DNA from: Streptomyces sp. NBC_00273
GTDB taxonomy: Bacteria; Actinomycetota; Actinomycetes; Streptomycetales; Streptomycetaceae
DNA length: 64,000 nt
NCBI RefSeq assembly: GCF_036178145.1
Contig: NZ_CP108067.1
Span: 8,447,001 to 8,511,000 of the forward strand
Direction of reading: 5' to 3'
Shown here: positions 33,301 through 41,988 of the stretch, piece by piece
Layout of the letters: every line of letters begins with the position of its first letter
Position numbering within the stretch: position 1 is the stretch's first letter
The notes under the pieces: model-generated
What the model was told of the DNA's origin: nothing
The model's database searches: none
Seen by the model: the letters and a program-made list of their open reading frames with translations, nothing else
Made by a program: the position numbers and the translations under genes

Positions 33301-36069
33301 ATGGCTCGGGACAACGGTGAACAGCAGAGGAACATGCCGGGCCCGGAGGCCGACCGGCCGCTGAGAATGGTCCCCGACGTGGGTGAACACGCGGACGCCG
33401 GTGGTGTACTGCGCAAGTATGTCGATCCGGGAGCGACCCTGGCCCGTGCGTCGACGGCGCGCAAGGCCATCGACTCGTTCATGTCGGCGCGCTCGGGAGA
33501 CCTGAAGACCGGCTCGATCGACCTGCGCGAGGTGGAATCGACCGAAGGCGCGGCGACGCTGCGCGTGCGCTTCCAGCAGTTCCACAACGATCTCCCGGTG
33601 GTGGGCGCCACCGTCCAGGCCGTTGCCGATGTCAAGCAGGCCAGTGTGATCCAGGTCGACCACACCGGGGAGATGGACGTCGCCGATGCTCCCGACCCCG
33701 GTGACGCCCGCACGGTGGCCGATGTCTTGAAGGTCGCCCTCGCGCCCTTCAGGAAGGACTTCGAAACCGCCGACGTGGTCAAGGACGAACTCGTCTACGT
33801 GCGGGACACGGACCGGCCCTCCCTGCCCGAGGGCGACTACCCCTCCGCTTCCGTCGCGCTGCTGAAGAAGGGGAGGAAGCCGGACGGCGCACTGCACCTC
33901 GTGCACGATCTGGTGGTCGAGACCACCGGCCCCTTCGAACATTTCCGCGTCGTCGTGGACGCCATTGCCGGCACCTTGCTCTGGGTCGAGCTCGGGGGAA
34001 AGTACGTGACGGCCACGCTCAAGGTCTTCTCACCCGACCCCGTGACCGAGTCGAACGACAGCACGCTCCACGCCGGGTCCGGCGCGGCGAAGCTGAACGG
34101 CTTCCGGCACGACGTCCAGGCCGAGGTCGCACCCGCCAGCGGTGGAAAGTTCCGGCTCGACGGGGAGTGGTTCCGGTGCAACGACTGGGACACCCCGAGC
34201 TTCGCCCAACCCGCGGAGACGTCAGCCTCCTTCTCGTACGACACCTACCCCAAGAACCGCGCCTTCCTGAGCGCCAACGCCTACTACTGGCTCGACTCCA
34301 CCGCGCGCTACCTCCGGACCCTGGGAAACACGACGCTGAACGCCAACATGGTCAAGGTCGACGTCGATGCCCAGGGGGCCAACGGCGAGGACAACAGCGA
34401 GTGGATCGGTACGACGACACCCCCGCGGATCCGCTTCGGCGAGGGCGGCGCACCCGATGCCGCCGACCTCGGCGTCATCGCCCATGAGTACACCCACGGC
34501 GTGTTCGACTGGCTCGGTGCCAGCCACGGCGGGTCCGGGTCGTACGAGCACAGCATCTGCGACGTGCTTCCCGCCATCTACCGGGACCGGTTCAACCCCG
34601 GTCAGCACCGGCGTACCGAGACGTTCCCCTTCGACAACAACGTGAACGACCGGTGGAGCACGGAGCGCACGCTCGACCGCTCCGAGCGGTTCGACGACGC
34701 GGCGTTCAACAGTTACCCCTTCAACCTCCGCAACTCGATGCTGGGCACGGCGCTCTGGCGGTGCTACCTGGGCATGGGGGGTGACTCGTCCGATCCCACC
34801 GTACGGATCGCAGCCGCCGACGAGATGATCAGGACGATGATGGAGATGTTGCTCATCGTGCCGGACTCCTCCTCCACGGGCCTCGCGCACGCGGTCAGCA
34901 TGGCCCAGGGTTGCATCACCGCGGACTCGGCCCTCACCGGTGGCCTCTACAGCAAGGTGATGGACGAGGCCTTCGTGAACCAGGGGCTGTGGGCACGGCG
35001 GCCGGTGGACGTGTACATCGCGGACAACCCCGGCGACCTCGGCGCGCAGCCGAGCGGTCCGCTGCACTGGACCTCCCCCGACATCTGGGTCCGCAACAAC
35101 GACATCAGCACCGGCGACAACCCCGCACTCGGTCACGAGCCGCCCATCAACGACCAGCCGAACTTCCTCTACGTGCGGGTGCACAACCGGGGGATCCAGG
35201 CGGCGCCGAGCGGCGGGTTCCAGGTCGAGGCCTTCCGCTGCGACCCGGGCACGGGGATGATCTGGCCCACGCACTTCGAGTCGCTGGGCACGCTGGTGAT
35301 CGACGAGCCGATCCCGCCCGGTGGGTCCGTGCGGGTCGGGCCCTTCAGCTGGACCCCGCAGATCGTGGAGCAGGAGGGCCTGGTGGCCGTGGTGCACGGC
35401 GCTGCGGACCCCGCCATCACCGCCACGCTCAACGGGCCGGTGCCGCACGACCGGGTCATCAGGTTCGACAACAACGTGGGGCAGCGCAACGTGGTTCCGC
35501 AGATGGCCGCGCCGGGCGGCAAAACCAGCACGACGATCGCCCTCCGCGGCGGCCTGACCTCCACCTCCGGCTCCTGGCACCTCGACGCGACGGCGCTGCC
35601 CGACGACACCAGGATCTCGATCCGCACGCTGAGCCGCATCGTCGGGTCCGCCGAGCTGACCAACCTCAAGGTGACCGAGAAGGGCTCCGTCCGCACGACG
35701 CTCGAAATGAAGGGCGGCAGCACCGCAGTCGTCGACGGCTTCCACCTCGAGGCCGACGACCGGGCGGTAGCCGACATCACCATCGACTTCTCCCACCACG
35801 CCGACCACCTCCGCCTCTACCCCTTCATCGCCACCCAGTACCAGGACAGCCTGATCGCCGGCCGCATGACCATCCAGATCACCGCCGTCAAGGAACTCGA
35901 AGGCTTCTTCTTCGGCAATCCGCGCAGCGGCGAGCTCCACGTCTCCACCTGCCCGTACTGGTCGAAACTCGGCGCCGGCAGCAAGGTCCCCTTCCGCCGT
36001 GCCGAAGACGCGGTCGCACGCGGATACAACGGCTGCGCCTACTGCCAACCCGCCCTCAACACCGGCTGA
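33301..36069 (+). CDS. Thermolysin/fungalysin-like zinc metallopeptidase without signal peptide
   Basis: The 922-aa protein has a prodomain resembling FTP/PepSY (about 40-235), a peptidase domain with H395-E-Y-T-H399 and a likely third ligand E416 (GSYEHSICD), a beta-rich domain (about 560-740), and a C-terminal module with HVSTCPYW and NGCAYCQP. That last module resembles the small Cys-containing Ada-type or nuclease-associated tail (C-P-Y ... C-x-x-C). GAGGAGG sits 5-6 nt before ATG 33301, fixing the start. The N-terminus (MARDNGEQQRNMPGPEAD) is hydrophilic, with no secretion signal, odd for this family. An M28 gene follows 12 bp on. Confidence 0.82.
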   Translation: MARDNGEQQRNMPGPEADRPLRMVPDVGEHADAGGVLRKYVDPGATLARASTARKAIDSFMSARSGDLKTGSIDLREVESTEGAATLRVRFQQFHNDLPVVGATVQAVADVKQASVIQVDHTGEMDVADAPDPGDARTVADVLKVALAPFRKDFETADVVKDELVYVRDTDRPSLPEGDYPSASVALLKKGRKPDGALHLVHDLVVETTGPFEHFRVVVDAIAGTLLWVELGGKYVTATLKVFSPDPVTESNDSTLHAGSGAAKLNGFRHDVQAEVAPASGGKFRLDGEWFRCNDWDTPSFAQPAETSASFSYDTYPKNRAFLSANAYYWLDSTARYLRTLGNTTLNANMVKVDVDAQGANGEDNSEWIGTTTPPRIRFGEGGAPDAADLGVIAHEYTHGVFDWLGASHGGSGSYEHSICDVLPAIYRDRFNPGQHRRTETFPFDNNVNDRWSTERTLDRSERFDDAAFNSYPFNLRNSMLGTALWRCYLGMGGDSSDPTVRIAAADEMIRTMMEMLLIVPDSSSTGLAHAVSMAQGCITADSALTGGLYSKVMDEAFVNQGLWARRPVDVYIADNPGDLGAQPSGPLHWTSPDIWVRNNDISTGDNPALGHEPPINDQPNFLYVRVHNRGIQAAPSGGFQVEAFRCDPGTGMIWPTHFESLGTLVIDEPIPPGGSVRVGPFSWTPQIVEQEGLVAVVHGAADPAITATLNGPVPHDRVIRFDNNVGQRNVVPQMAAPGGKTSTTIALRGGLTSTSGSWHLDATALPDDTRISIRTLSRIVGSAELTNLKVTEKGSVRTTLEMKGGSTAVVDGFHLEADDRAVADITIDFSHHADHLRLYPFIATQYQDSLIAGRMTIQITAVKELEGFFFGNPRSGELHVSTCPYWSKLGAGSKVPFRRAEDAVARGYNGCAYCQPALNTG

Positions 36070-36081
36070 AGGCGGCCCGTG

Positions 36082-37047
36082 ATGGAACGTGACACACGTG
36101 CGGCGCTGCCGCTGGCACCCCCCGAGAAGCGCTACCCGCCCAGCGCCGCCGAGCCCCTGGCAGCGGCCGAACGCAAGCGGGCGGCCACGCAGAAGAACGA
36201 GTTCATCACCGCGCTGGTCGAGTCGGTCTCGGCGGACGAGCTGAGGAACTCCGTCGAGGCCCTCGCGGCCTTCCACACGCGTCACACCTTCTCGCCCCTC
36301 ATCGGGCAGGCCGCCGAGGAGATCGTGAACCGGTTCGAAGCGGCCGGGTACACGGATGTGGTCCGACGCACCTGGACCAATGCCGGTCACAGTGCCGACA
36401 ACGTGATCTGCACCAAACCCGGGACGGCTGCCGGGCGGCCCGTCATCATCGTGTGCGCCCACTACGACAGCCGCATGGCGGACCTGAACAACACCACGGC
36501 ACGTGCTCCGGGAGCCGACGACAACGGCAGCGGTGTGGCCGCGGTGCTCGAGATCGCGCGCCTGCTCGCCCCTGTCGCGCTGTCCTCCACCCTCCAGTTC
36601 GTGGCGTTCTCCGGCGAAGAACAGGGGCTGTGGGGCGCCACGGAGTATGCCGCGGAGCTCCACGCCACTGACGGCGAGGCCTATCGGGTCGTGAACCTGG
36701 ACATGGTCGGGAGGCCGCCGGCCGACGGCTCCGTGACGGTGGAGCGCGACCTGGGGAACGCCGTACCGGACAACGACGCCGCGTCCAAGGCCTTCGCCGC
36801 GGTCATGGCACAGGCCGCCGCGGACCACACGGCACTGCCGGTCATGCTCGGCCCCATCTTCGCCAGTGACTACATGCCGTTCGAAGCACACGGCGACGTG
36901 ACGATCGGTGCCTACGAGGGAGAGGGGAACCCGCACTACCACGAGACGTCGGACATGCCCGACACGCTCGACTACGGCTACCTCGCCGACGTCACCAGGA
37001 TGACCCTGGCGACCTTGCTCGCCGATGCGCGGCAGGCCGTGGGGTAG
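36082..37047 (+). CDS. M28-family aminopeptidase-like metallopeptidase without signal peptide
   Basis: The 321-aa protein has the M28 di-zinc site: H in CAHYDSR, D in GADDNGSG, the E-E pair in SGEEQGLWG, D in NLDMVGRP, and H in HYHETSDMPDT. M28 enzymes trim N-terminal residues. Start could be GTG 36079 or ATG 36082; GAAGG lies upstream. No signal peptide is seen, although relatives are usually secreted. It is 12 bp after the M4/M36-like gene, so the two are one operon, plausibly an endo- plus exopeptidase pair. Confidence 0.88.
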   Translation: MERDTRAALPLAPPEKRYPPSAAEPLAAAERKRAATQKNEFITALVESVSADELRNSVEALAAFHTRHTFSPLIGQAAEEIVNRFEAAGYTDVVRRTWTNAGHSADNVICTKPGTAAGRPVIIVCAHYDSRMADLNNTTARAPGADDNGSGVAAVLEIARLLAPVALSSTLQFVAFSGEEQGLWGATEYAAELHATDGEAYRVVNLDMVGRPPADGSVTVERDLGNAVPDNDAASKAFAAVMAQAAADHTALPVMLGPIFASDYMPFEAHGDVTIGAYEGEGNPHYHETSDMPDTLDYGYLADVTRMTLATLLADARQAVG

Positions 37048-37126
37048 CGCGCCGCGCCTCCGTTGGCGGTGGCCGCGCCGGTCGCCGCCTACGGAGGCAC
37101 CCGCTCACACCCGGCTCGCACCCCGC

Positions 37127-37906
37127 TCACACCCGGACCACCTCCACGCCCGTCGTCTCGAACTCCCGGGCGACCGAGGCCGCCAGGCCCGTGTCCGTCA
37201 CCAGGACGTCCACCGACGAGGTCGCGCAGATACGGGCGAACGCGCGGACGCCCAGCTTGCTGGAGTCCGCCGCGACGACCACCCGGCGGGCGCGCTCGCA
37301 CAGCAGGCGGTTGATCGAGGCCTCGTCCTCGTGGCGGGTCGCCGCGCCGTCCTGCGGGTCGAAGCCGTCCACGCCGAGCACCGCCGTGTCCACCGCGAGC
37401 TGCCCGAGGACCTGCTCGGCGAGCGGGCCCGTCAGCTCGTACGACTGGGGGCGGGCCACCCCGCCCGTCAGTACGATCTTGAACTGTGGCCGGATCACCA
37501 ACTCGCCCGCGATGTTGAGGGCGTTGGTCACCACGGTGAGCGCCGGCGAGCCCTGGGCCAGGTCCGGCCGCCCGGCCAGGGCCCGCGCCACCTCCGTGGT
37601 CGTGGTGCCGCCCGTCAGGCCGATCACCTCGCCCGGGGTGATCAGGGCCGCCACCGCCTCGCTGATCCGGTGCTTCTCGGCGGCGCGGCGTGAGGTGCGG
37701 TAGCGCAGCGGGAGTTCGTACGAGACCCCGTGCAGCACCGCCCCGCCGCGCGTACGGACCAGCAGCTGCTGCTCGGCGAGCTGATCGAGGTCGCGGCGGA
37801 TGGTCGCGGCGGACACCCCGAGGGTCTCGGCCGCCGGTTCGACCTCCAGCTCGCCCCGTTCCACCAGCAGGTCCAGCAGTGCCTGCCAGCGCTCCTTGCG
37901 GGTCAT
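37127..37906 (-). CDS. DeoR/GlpR-family sugar-phosphate-responsive repressor
   Basis: The 259-aa protein has the DeoR HTH MTRKERWQALLDLLVERGEL, then LGVSAATIRRDLDQLAEQQLL, and the C-terminal DeoRC sensor with GGTTTTEVAR and VVAADSSKLG. GGGAGGGGG precedes the ATG. It is divergent from the SIS/aldolase operon and probably represses it until a sugar phosphate binds. Confidence 0.93.
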   Translation of the reverse strand: MTRKERWQALLDLLVERGELEVEPAAETLGVSAATIRRDLDQLAEQQLLVRTRGGAVLHGVSYELPLRYRTSRRAAEKHRISEAVAALITPGEVIGLTGGTTTTEVARALAGRPDLAQGSPALTVVTNALNIAGELVIRPQFKIVLTGGVARPQSYELTGPLAEQVLGQLAVDTAVLGVDGFDPQDGAATRHEDEASINRLLCERARRVVVAADSSKLGVRAFARICATSSVDVLVTDTGLAASVAREFETTGVEVVRV

Positions 37907-37981
37907 CGGCCGCCCCCTCCCGTGCTCGTCCCGTGGCCTCAGTCGGGCTACCCCGCGACACTAACTCAGCAGAACACCCCG

Positions 37982-38040
37982 TGGTTGCTTGAAGTTGCGC
38001 GAAAGCGCCGGATACCTTGCAGGAAAACGCAAGACGTTCC
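37982..38040. promoter_or_regulatory. Probable DeoR operator region
   Basis: The divergent spacer has TTGCTTGAAGTTGCGCGAAA (37986-38005) and then CTTGCAGG and CGCAAGACG, giving several TTGC/GCAA half-sites in direct and inverted order. This fits DeoR-type operators, which are repeated short elements. Exact limits unknown. Confidence 0.4.
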
Positions 38041-38084
38041 ACGCGCCACACATTCAGACCCGCCTGTCGCACGAGGGAGCCCGT

Positions 38085-38987
38085 ATGAGTCACGTCGCGT
38101 ACGAGTTGGGCACGCAGCCCGCATGCTGGGAGCGGGCCGCCGAACTGGCCCCGGCCCGGCGGGCGGTGCTCCCGCAGCCGGGGGAGCGCACCGCGATCGT
38201 CGGGTGCGGGACCTCGTACTACATGGCCCAGGCGGCCGCCGTGCTGCGCGAGGAGGCCGGACACGGCGAGACCGACGCCTTCCCCGCCTCCGAGTTCCCG
38301 CGCCACCGCCGCTACGACCGGGTCGTCGCCCTGACCCGGTCCGGCACCACCACCGAGGTGCTGGACCTGCTGGCCGGGCTGCGGGACGCGGGCGTGCCCA
38401 CGACCGCGGTCATCGGCGATCCGGCCACCCCGGTGATGACCGCCGCGGACGAGTTGGTCGTCCTCGACTTCGCCGACGAACAGTCCGTCGTGCAGACCCG
38501 GTTCGCGACCACCGCCCTCACCCTGCTGCGCGCCCACGTCGGACTGCACACCCCCTCCGTGGTCGCCGACGCCCGCACCGCCCTCGTCGAGCCGCTGCCC
38601 GCCGACATCGCCGGCCGGGGCCAGTTCACCTTCCTCGGCCGCGGCTGGAGCGTCGGACTCGCCCACGAGGCCGCGCTGAAGATGCGCGAGGCCTCGCTGT
38701 CCTGGGCCGAGTCCTACCCGGCGATGGAGTACCGGCACGGGCCCATCAGCGTCTCCGGGCCCGGCACCGTGACCTGGTCGCTCGACGAGGCCCCCGACGG
38801 GCTCGCCGAGCAGGTGCGCGCCACCGGCTCCCAATGGGTGCCCGGGCGCCTCGACCCGCTCGCCGAACTGGTCCGCGTACACCGCCTCGCCCTCGCCGTC
38901 GCCGCCCACCAGCAGCTCGATCCGGACGCGCCGCGCAACCTCACGCGCTCGGTGATCCTCACCACCGGTGAGGAGGCGGTCCGATGA
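38085..38987 (+). CDS. SIS-domain sugar isomerase/deaminase (AgaS-like)
   Basis: The 300-aa protein has two SIS domains: VGCGTSYYMAQAAAV, LTRSGTTTEV, then LGRGWSVGLAHEAALKMREA and AMEYRHGP. These are features of GlmS-type isomerase domains and AgaS/FrlB-like enzymes acting on amino-sugar or fructosamine phosphates. The glutaminase domain of GlmS is absent. It overlaps the aldolase gene by 4 nt (ATGA). Confidence 0.88.
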   Translation: MSHVAYELGTQPACWERAAELAPARRAVLPQPGERTAIVGCGTSYYMAQAAAVLREEAGHGETDAFPASEFPRHRRYDRVVALTRSGTTTEVLDLLAGLRDAGVPTTAVIGDPATPVMTAADELVVLDFADEQSVVQTRFATTALTLLRAHVGLHTPSVVADARTALVEPLPADIAGRGQFTFLGRGWSVGLAHEAALKMREASLSWAESYPAMEYRHGPISVSGPGTVTWSLDEAPDGLAEQVRATGSQWVPGRLDPLAELVRVHRLALAVAAHQQLDPDAPRNLTRSVILTTGEEAVR

Positions 38988-39820
38988 GCCTGGTCCGCGC
39001 CGGTGACCTGGTCCTGGAGGCGGCCGCGGCCGGCCGGGCCGTCGCCGCCTTCAACGTCATCACCCTGGAGCACGCCGAAGCCGTCGTGGCCGGGGCCGAG
39101 GCCGCCGGCCTGCCCGTCATCCTCCAACTGAGCGAGAACGCCGTGAAGTTCCGCGGCGGGCAGCTGCTGCCCATCTCCCGGGCCGCCGGCGCGTGCGCGG
39201 AGGCCGCCGGTGTCCCCGTCGGCCTGCACCTCGACCACGTCAAGAGCCCCGAGCTGCTCCGGCAGGCCTGCGACGCCGGATACAGCTCGGTGATGTACGA
39301 CGCCGCGCAACTCCCTTACGCCGAGAACCTGGAAGCCACCCGGTCCGCGGCCGACTGGGCCCACGCCAACGGGCTGTGGATCGAGGCCGAGCTGGGCGAG
39401 GTGGGCGGCAAGAACGGCGCCGCGCCGCTCGACCCGCACGCGCCCGGCGCCCGTACCGACCCCGACGAGGCCCGGCGGTTCGTCGCCGACTCGGGGGTCG
39501 ACGCCCTCGCCGTCGCCATCGGCAGCAGCCACGCGATGACCAGCCGGACCGCGGCCCTGGACCACGTGCTGCTGGCCCGGCTGGCCAAGACCGTGGACGT
39601 CCCGCTCGTCCTGCACGGCTCCTCCGGGCTGCCGGACGCCGAGCTCGCGGCAGCCGTCACGGGCGGCATCCGCAAGGTCAACATCGGCACCGCCCTGAAC
39701 GTGGCGATGACCGAAGCCATCCGCACGCACCTGACCCCGGCGGACCCCCGGCCGTACCTGACGGCGGCCCGTACGGCGATGACGGCGACGGCGACGGCTA
39801 TGATCGGCGCCCTGAACTGA
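38984..39820 (+). CDS. Class II fructose/tagatose-bisphosphate aldolase family protein
   Basis: The 278-aa enzyme has the class II site: AFNVITLEHAEAVV, zinc ligands in HLDHVKSPEL and SSHAM/LHGSSGL, AELGEVGGKNG, and the phosphate-binding NIGTAL. With the SIS partner it looks like an AgaY/GatY-type aldolase making triose phosphates from a ketose bisphosphate. No kinase gene is in the operon, so the substrate must be phosphorylated elsewhere. Confidence 0.9.
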   Translation: MSLVRAGDLVLEAAAAGRAVAAFNVITLEHAEAVVAGAEAAGLPVILQLSENAVKFRGGQLLPISRAAGACAEAAGVPVGLHLDHVKSPELLRQACDAGYSSVMYDAAQLPYAENLEATRSAADWAHANGLWIEAELGEVGGKNGAAPLDPHAPGARTDPDEARRFVADSGVDALAVAIGSSHAMTSRTAALDHVLLARLAKTVDVPLVLHGSSGLPDAELAAAVTGGIRKVNIGTALNVAMTEAIRTHLTPADPRPYLTAARTAMTATATAMIGALN

Positions 39821-39841
39821 CGGGCGACGGGGGCGGCGATC

Positions 39842-40381
39842 ATGGACGCACGGCGGGGACGCACCGATCGCCGCACGTTCCTGCTGATCGCCGGCCTCCC
39901 GCTGCTGACGGTGGGCGCGGGGGTGACGTACCTCCTGTGGCCGCAGCCGCCGCGTCGGGCCGAGGCCCGTACCGACCTGGAACCGCTGAACCGGCGGCTC
40001 GGGCCGTTCCTGGGCGAGCTGAGCGACGCGCACTGGCTGGGCTACGACATCGACGGCCCGGACGACGACCGGAGCATCCCGAGCCCCGACTCCCGGGTCC
40101 GTGTGGTCGGTGTCGCCCATCTGCCCACCGGCGGCGCGGCCGCGATCACCGGCAAGCCCGACCACGCCTTCGCCGCCGCCGGCGCGCCGTCCGACCTGCC
40201 CGACGCGCTGGAGCAGTACCTGCCCGCCGGCGCGGCCTGGCAACACAGCCCCGGGTTCGACGCGTACGCCAACGGCCAGGGCGCCGGTAGCCAGGCCTCG
40301 GACGGGATCCCCTCGGGCCGGTACCTCTTCGACACGGCCCGCGACCTCGTCCACTTCGACGTCCTGTACCTGTTCACCTGA
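39842..40381 (+). CDS. Putative Tat-type or membrane-anchored protein of unknown function
   Basis: The 179-aa protein begins MDARRGRTDRRTFLLIAGLP, with an R-R-x-F-L motif and hydrophobic helix (FLLIAGLPLLTVGAGVTYLL) resembling a Tat signal or anchor. The rest (ELSDAHWLGYDIDGPDDDRS and LEQYLPAGAAWQ) is soluble. No family is recognised. It is 21 bp after the aldolase gene and may be in the same transcript, though its role there is unclear. Confidence 0.7.
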   Translation: MDARRGRTDRRTFLLIAGLPLLTVGAGVTYLLWPQPPRRAEARTDLEPLNRRLGPFLGELSDAHWLGYDIDGPDDDRSIPSPDSRVRVVGVAHLPTGGAAAITGKPDHAFAAAGAPSDLPDALEQYLPAGAAWQHSPGFDAYANGQGAGSQASDGIPSGRYLFDTARDLVHFDVLYLFT

Positions 40382-40383
40382 CA

Positions 40384-40569
40384 TCGGGCGGGGAGCACCA
40401 CTGCGCCGGGTACGAGATCATCGCCTCGCCCGAACTGTTCCTCGCGCTGGGAGCCGTCGCGGCCCCGTTGGAGTGCGGCGCCACCCTGGCGCGGCTCGCC
40501 GACGGGCGGATCGACCCGGCCGCCCTGGTCCGGCCGGGCCCGGCGGGGCCGGGCGTCAGCGCGGTGTGA
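40384..40569 (+). pseudogene. Coding-like stretch without a start codon
   Basis: Sixty codons in one frame read SGGEHHCAGYEIIASPELFL and continue with protein-like composition (GATLARLADGRIDPAALVRPG) to TGA 40567-40569. There is no ATG, GTG or TTG start with ribosome site in this frame before it. It may be the 3' remnant of a lost gene, or belong to the preceding gene after a frameshift. Confidence 0.45.
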
Positions 40570-41242
40570 GGCGGGCCCGGTGGTACTGGATCCCGTGCCA
40601 CCGGGCCTGGTCCGGGCGGGCGCCCCGGTCCAGGGTCCTGGTGCCCTCGGCGAGCGTCAGGGCGCGCTCGGTGGACAGGACGAGGGCGACGAACCAGGTG
40701 GTCCGCTCGGGCTCGACGGTCTCGTCGTAGTACCAGTCGGCGGTGACAGGGGCCTCCCCGGCGAGGAAGGGACGTTGCAGGAAGTCCTGTACGGGGAGCG
40801 GGAAATGACCGAGCACCCCCTGGGCCTCCGGGCCCAGGTCCAGCCGTAGGACCGGAGCCCCCGGCAGGCCCGGCGCGGTGGCCCGCCCGTCCGGCGCGGG
40901 CCTCCCGTCGAAGGAGCGGCTGTGCAGGGAGCCCGGCTCCACCCGGGCGCGCTGCCCGCTGTACTGCGCCACTCCGTCCCGCAGTACCTGGCCGACCCGG
41001 CACAGTCCGCGGTCCCCGACCACCAGCGCGGCGGGGCGCCCGTCGGAATCCGGCCCGGCCCACCAGGTGAGGCACCGGCCGGCCTTCTCCAGCAGCCGGG
41101 CCCGTACGTCCCCCGGAAGCAGCTCCCAGTACGCGTGCCGGGCCGGGATCCCGGGGTCGGTGGGAAGGGCGCCCGGCTCGTGGATCTGCGTCACCGCCCG
41201 CGTGAACTCGGGGTCCTCGCGGCGCCATGCGTCGATGTCCAT
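40556..41242 (-). CDS. Protein of unknown function (228 aa)
   Basis: I do not recognise the family. The protein begins MDIDAWRREDPEFTRAVTQI, is soluble, and contains RCLTWWAGPDSDGRPAALVVG and TADWYYDETVEPERTTWFVAL, giving many Trp/Tyr. Composition and third-position bias support a real gene. It overlaps the 3' end of the start-less plus-strand frame by 14 nt. Confidence 0.75.
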   Translation of the reverse strand: MDIDAWRREDPEFTRAVTQIHEPGALPTDPGIPARHAYWELLPGDVRARLLEKAGRCLTWWAGPDSDGRPAALVVGDRGLCRVGQVLRDGVAQYSGQRARVEPGSLHSRSFDGRPAPDGRATAPGLPGAPVLRLDLGPEAQGVLGHFPLPVQDFLQRPFLAGEAPVTADWYYDETVEPERTTWFVALVLSTERALTLAEGTRTLDRGARPDQARWHGIQYHRARLTPR

Positions 41243-41310
41243 ATCCGCCCATTGTGCTGCGGGCGGCCTCACCGCACCCGCGTTTCGGGCGAGTTGGAGC
41301 CCGATCGCCC

Positions 41311-41862
41311 TCAGATGCCGATGGCCCCGTCGATCCGCTCGCGCAGGAGGTCGGCGTGCCCGTTGTGCCGTGCGTACTCCTCGACCATGTGGATCAGCAC
41401 CCAGCGCAGCGACACCTTCCCGCGCCACGCGTCGACGGCCTCGACGTCCAGATCGGGTGCCTCGGCCACGAAGCGTTCGGCGAAGGCCACTTCGGTGCGC
41501 CACGCCGTCCAGGCCGCTTCGACCGCCGCGGGATCGGACAGGGCTCCGTCGAAGCCCCCGTCGGGATCCTGCGCCGAGGAGAACAGGGGCGGTGCGTCCT
41601 GCCCCGCCAGGACCTGCCGGAACCAGCGGCGCTCCACATCGGCCAGGTGCCGGACCAGGCCGAGCAGGGAGAGCGTGGACGGTTCCACCGATCGCAGCGC
41701 CAACTCCGTGCCCAGACCTGCGCACTTGAGTTCCAGTGTGGCGCGGTGGTCCGCCAGGAAGGCGACCAGCATCTGCCGCTCGTCACCGGTCGCGGGGCCG
41801 CTGAAGCGGCCGTCCCGCTCGGGTTCGACGAAGAATTCCGCTCTGCTGCGTGGGCTCGTCAT
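41311..41862 (-). CDS. DinB-like (DUF664) protein
   Basis: The 183-aa four-helix protein carries the DinB/DUF664 His set: LLGLVRHLADVERRWF, and HMVEEYARHNGHADLLRERI near the C-terminus. These His residues bind metal in the family, which includes thiol-dependent transferases such as mycothiol-dependent enzymes. No clear ribosome site precedes ATG 41862. It is divergent from the acyl-CoA dehydrogenase gene. Confidence 0.87.
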   Translation of the reverse strand: MTSPRSRAEFFVEPERDGRFSGPATGDERQMLVAFLADHRATLELKCAGLGTELALRSVEPSTLSLLGLVRHLADVERRWFRQVLAGQDAPPLFSSAQDPDGGFDGALSDPAAVEAAWTAWRTEVAFAERFVAEAPDLDVEAVDAWRGKVSLRWVLIHMVEEYARHNGHADLLRERIDGAIGI

Positions 41863-41988
41863 GGTCGCGATTATGAACGCCGGTTCTGATCGGCCGGCAC
41901 CCGGGTCCTTCCGAATTCTTGTAACAGGTTCTACTCTGACCGCCGCCACCACAGCGACCGGCTGGACCGCGAGACCCCGGAGGGGCCC

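Noticed and set aside
29638..33942. Minus-strand open frame of 1434 codons
   Set aside because: It runs antisense through tdh, kbl and LysR, which have clear family motifs; long antisense frames are expected in very GC-rich coding DNA.
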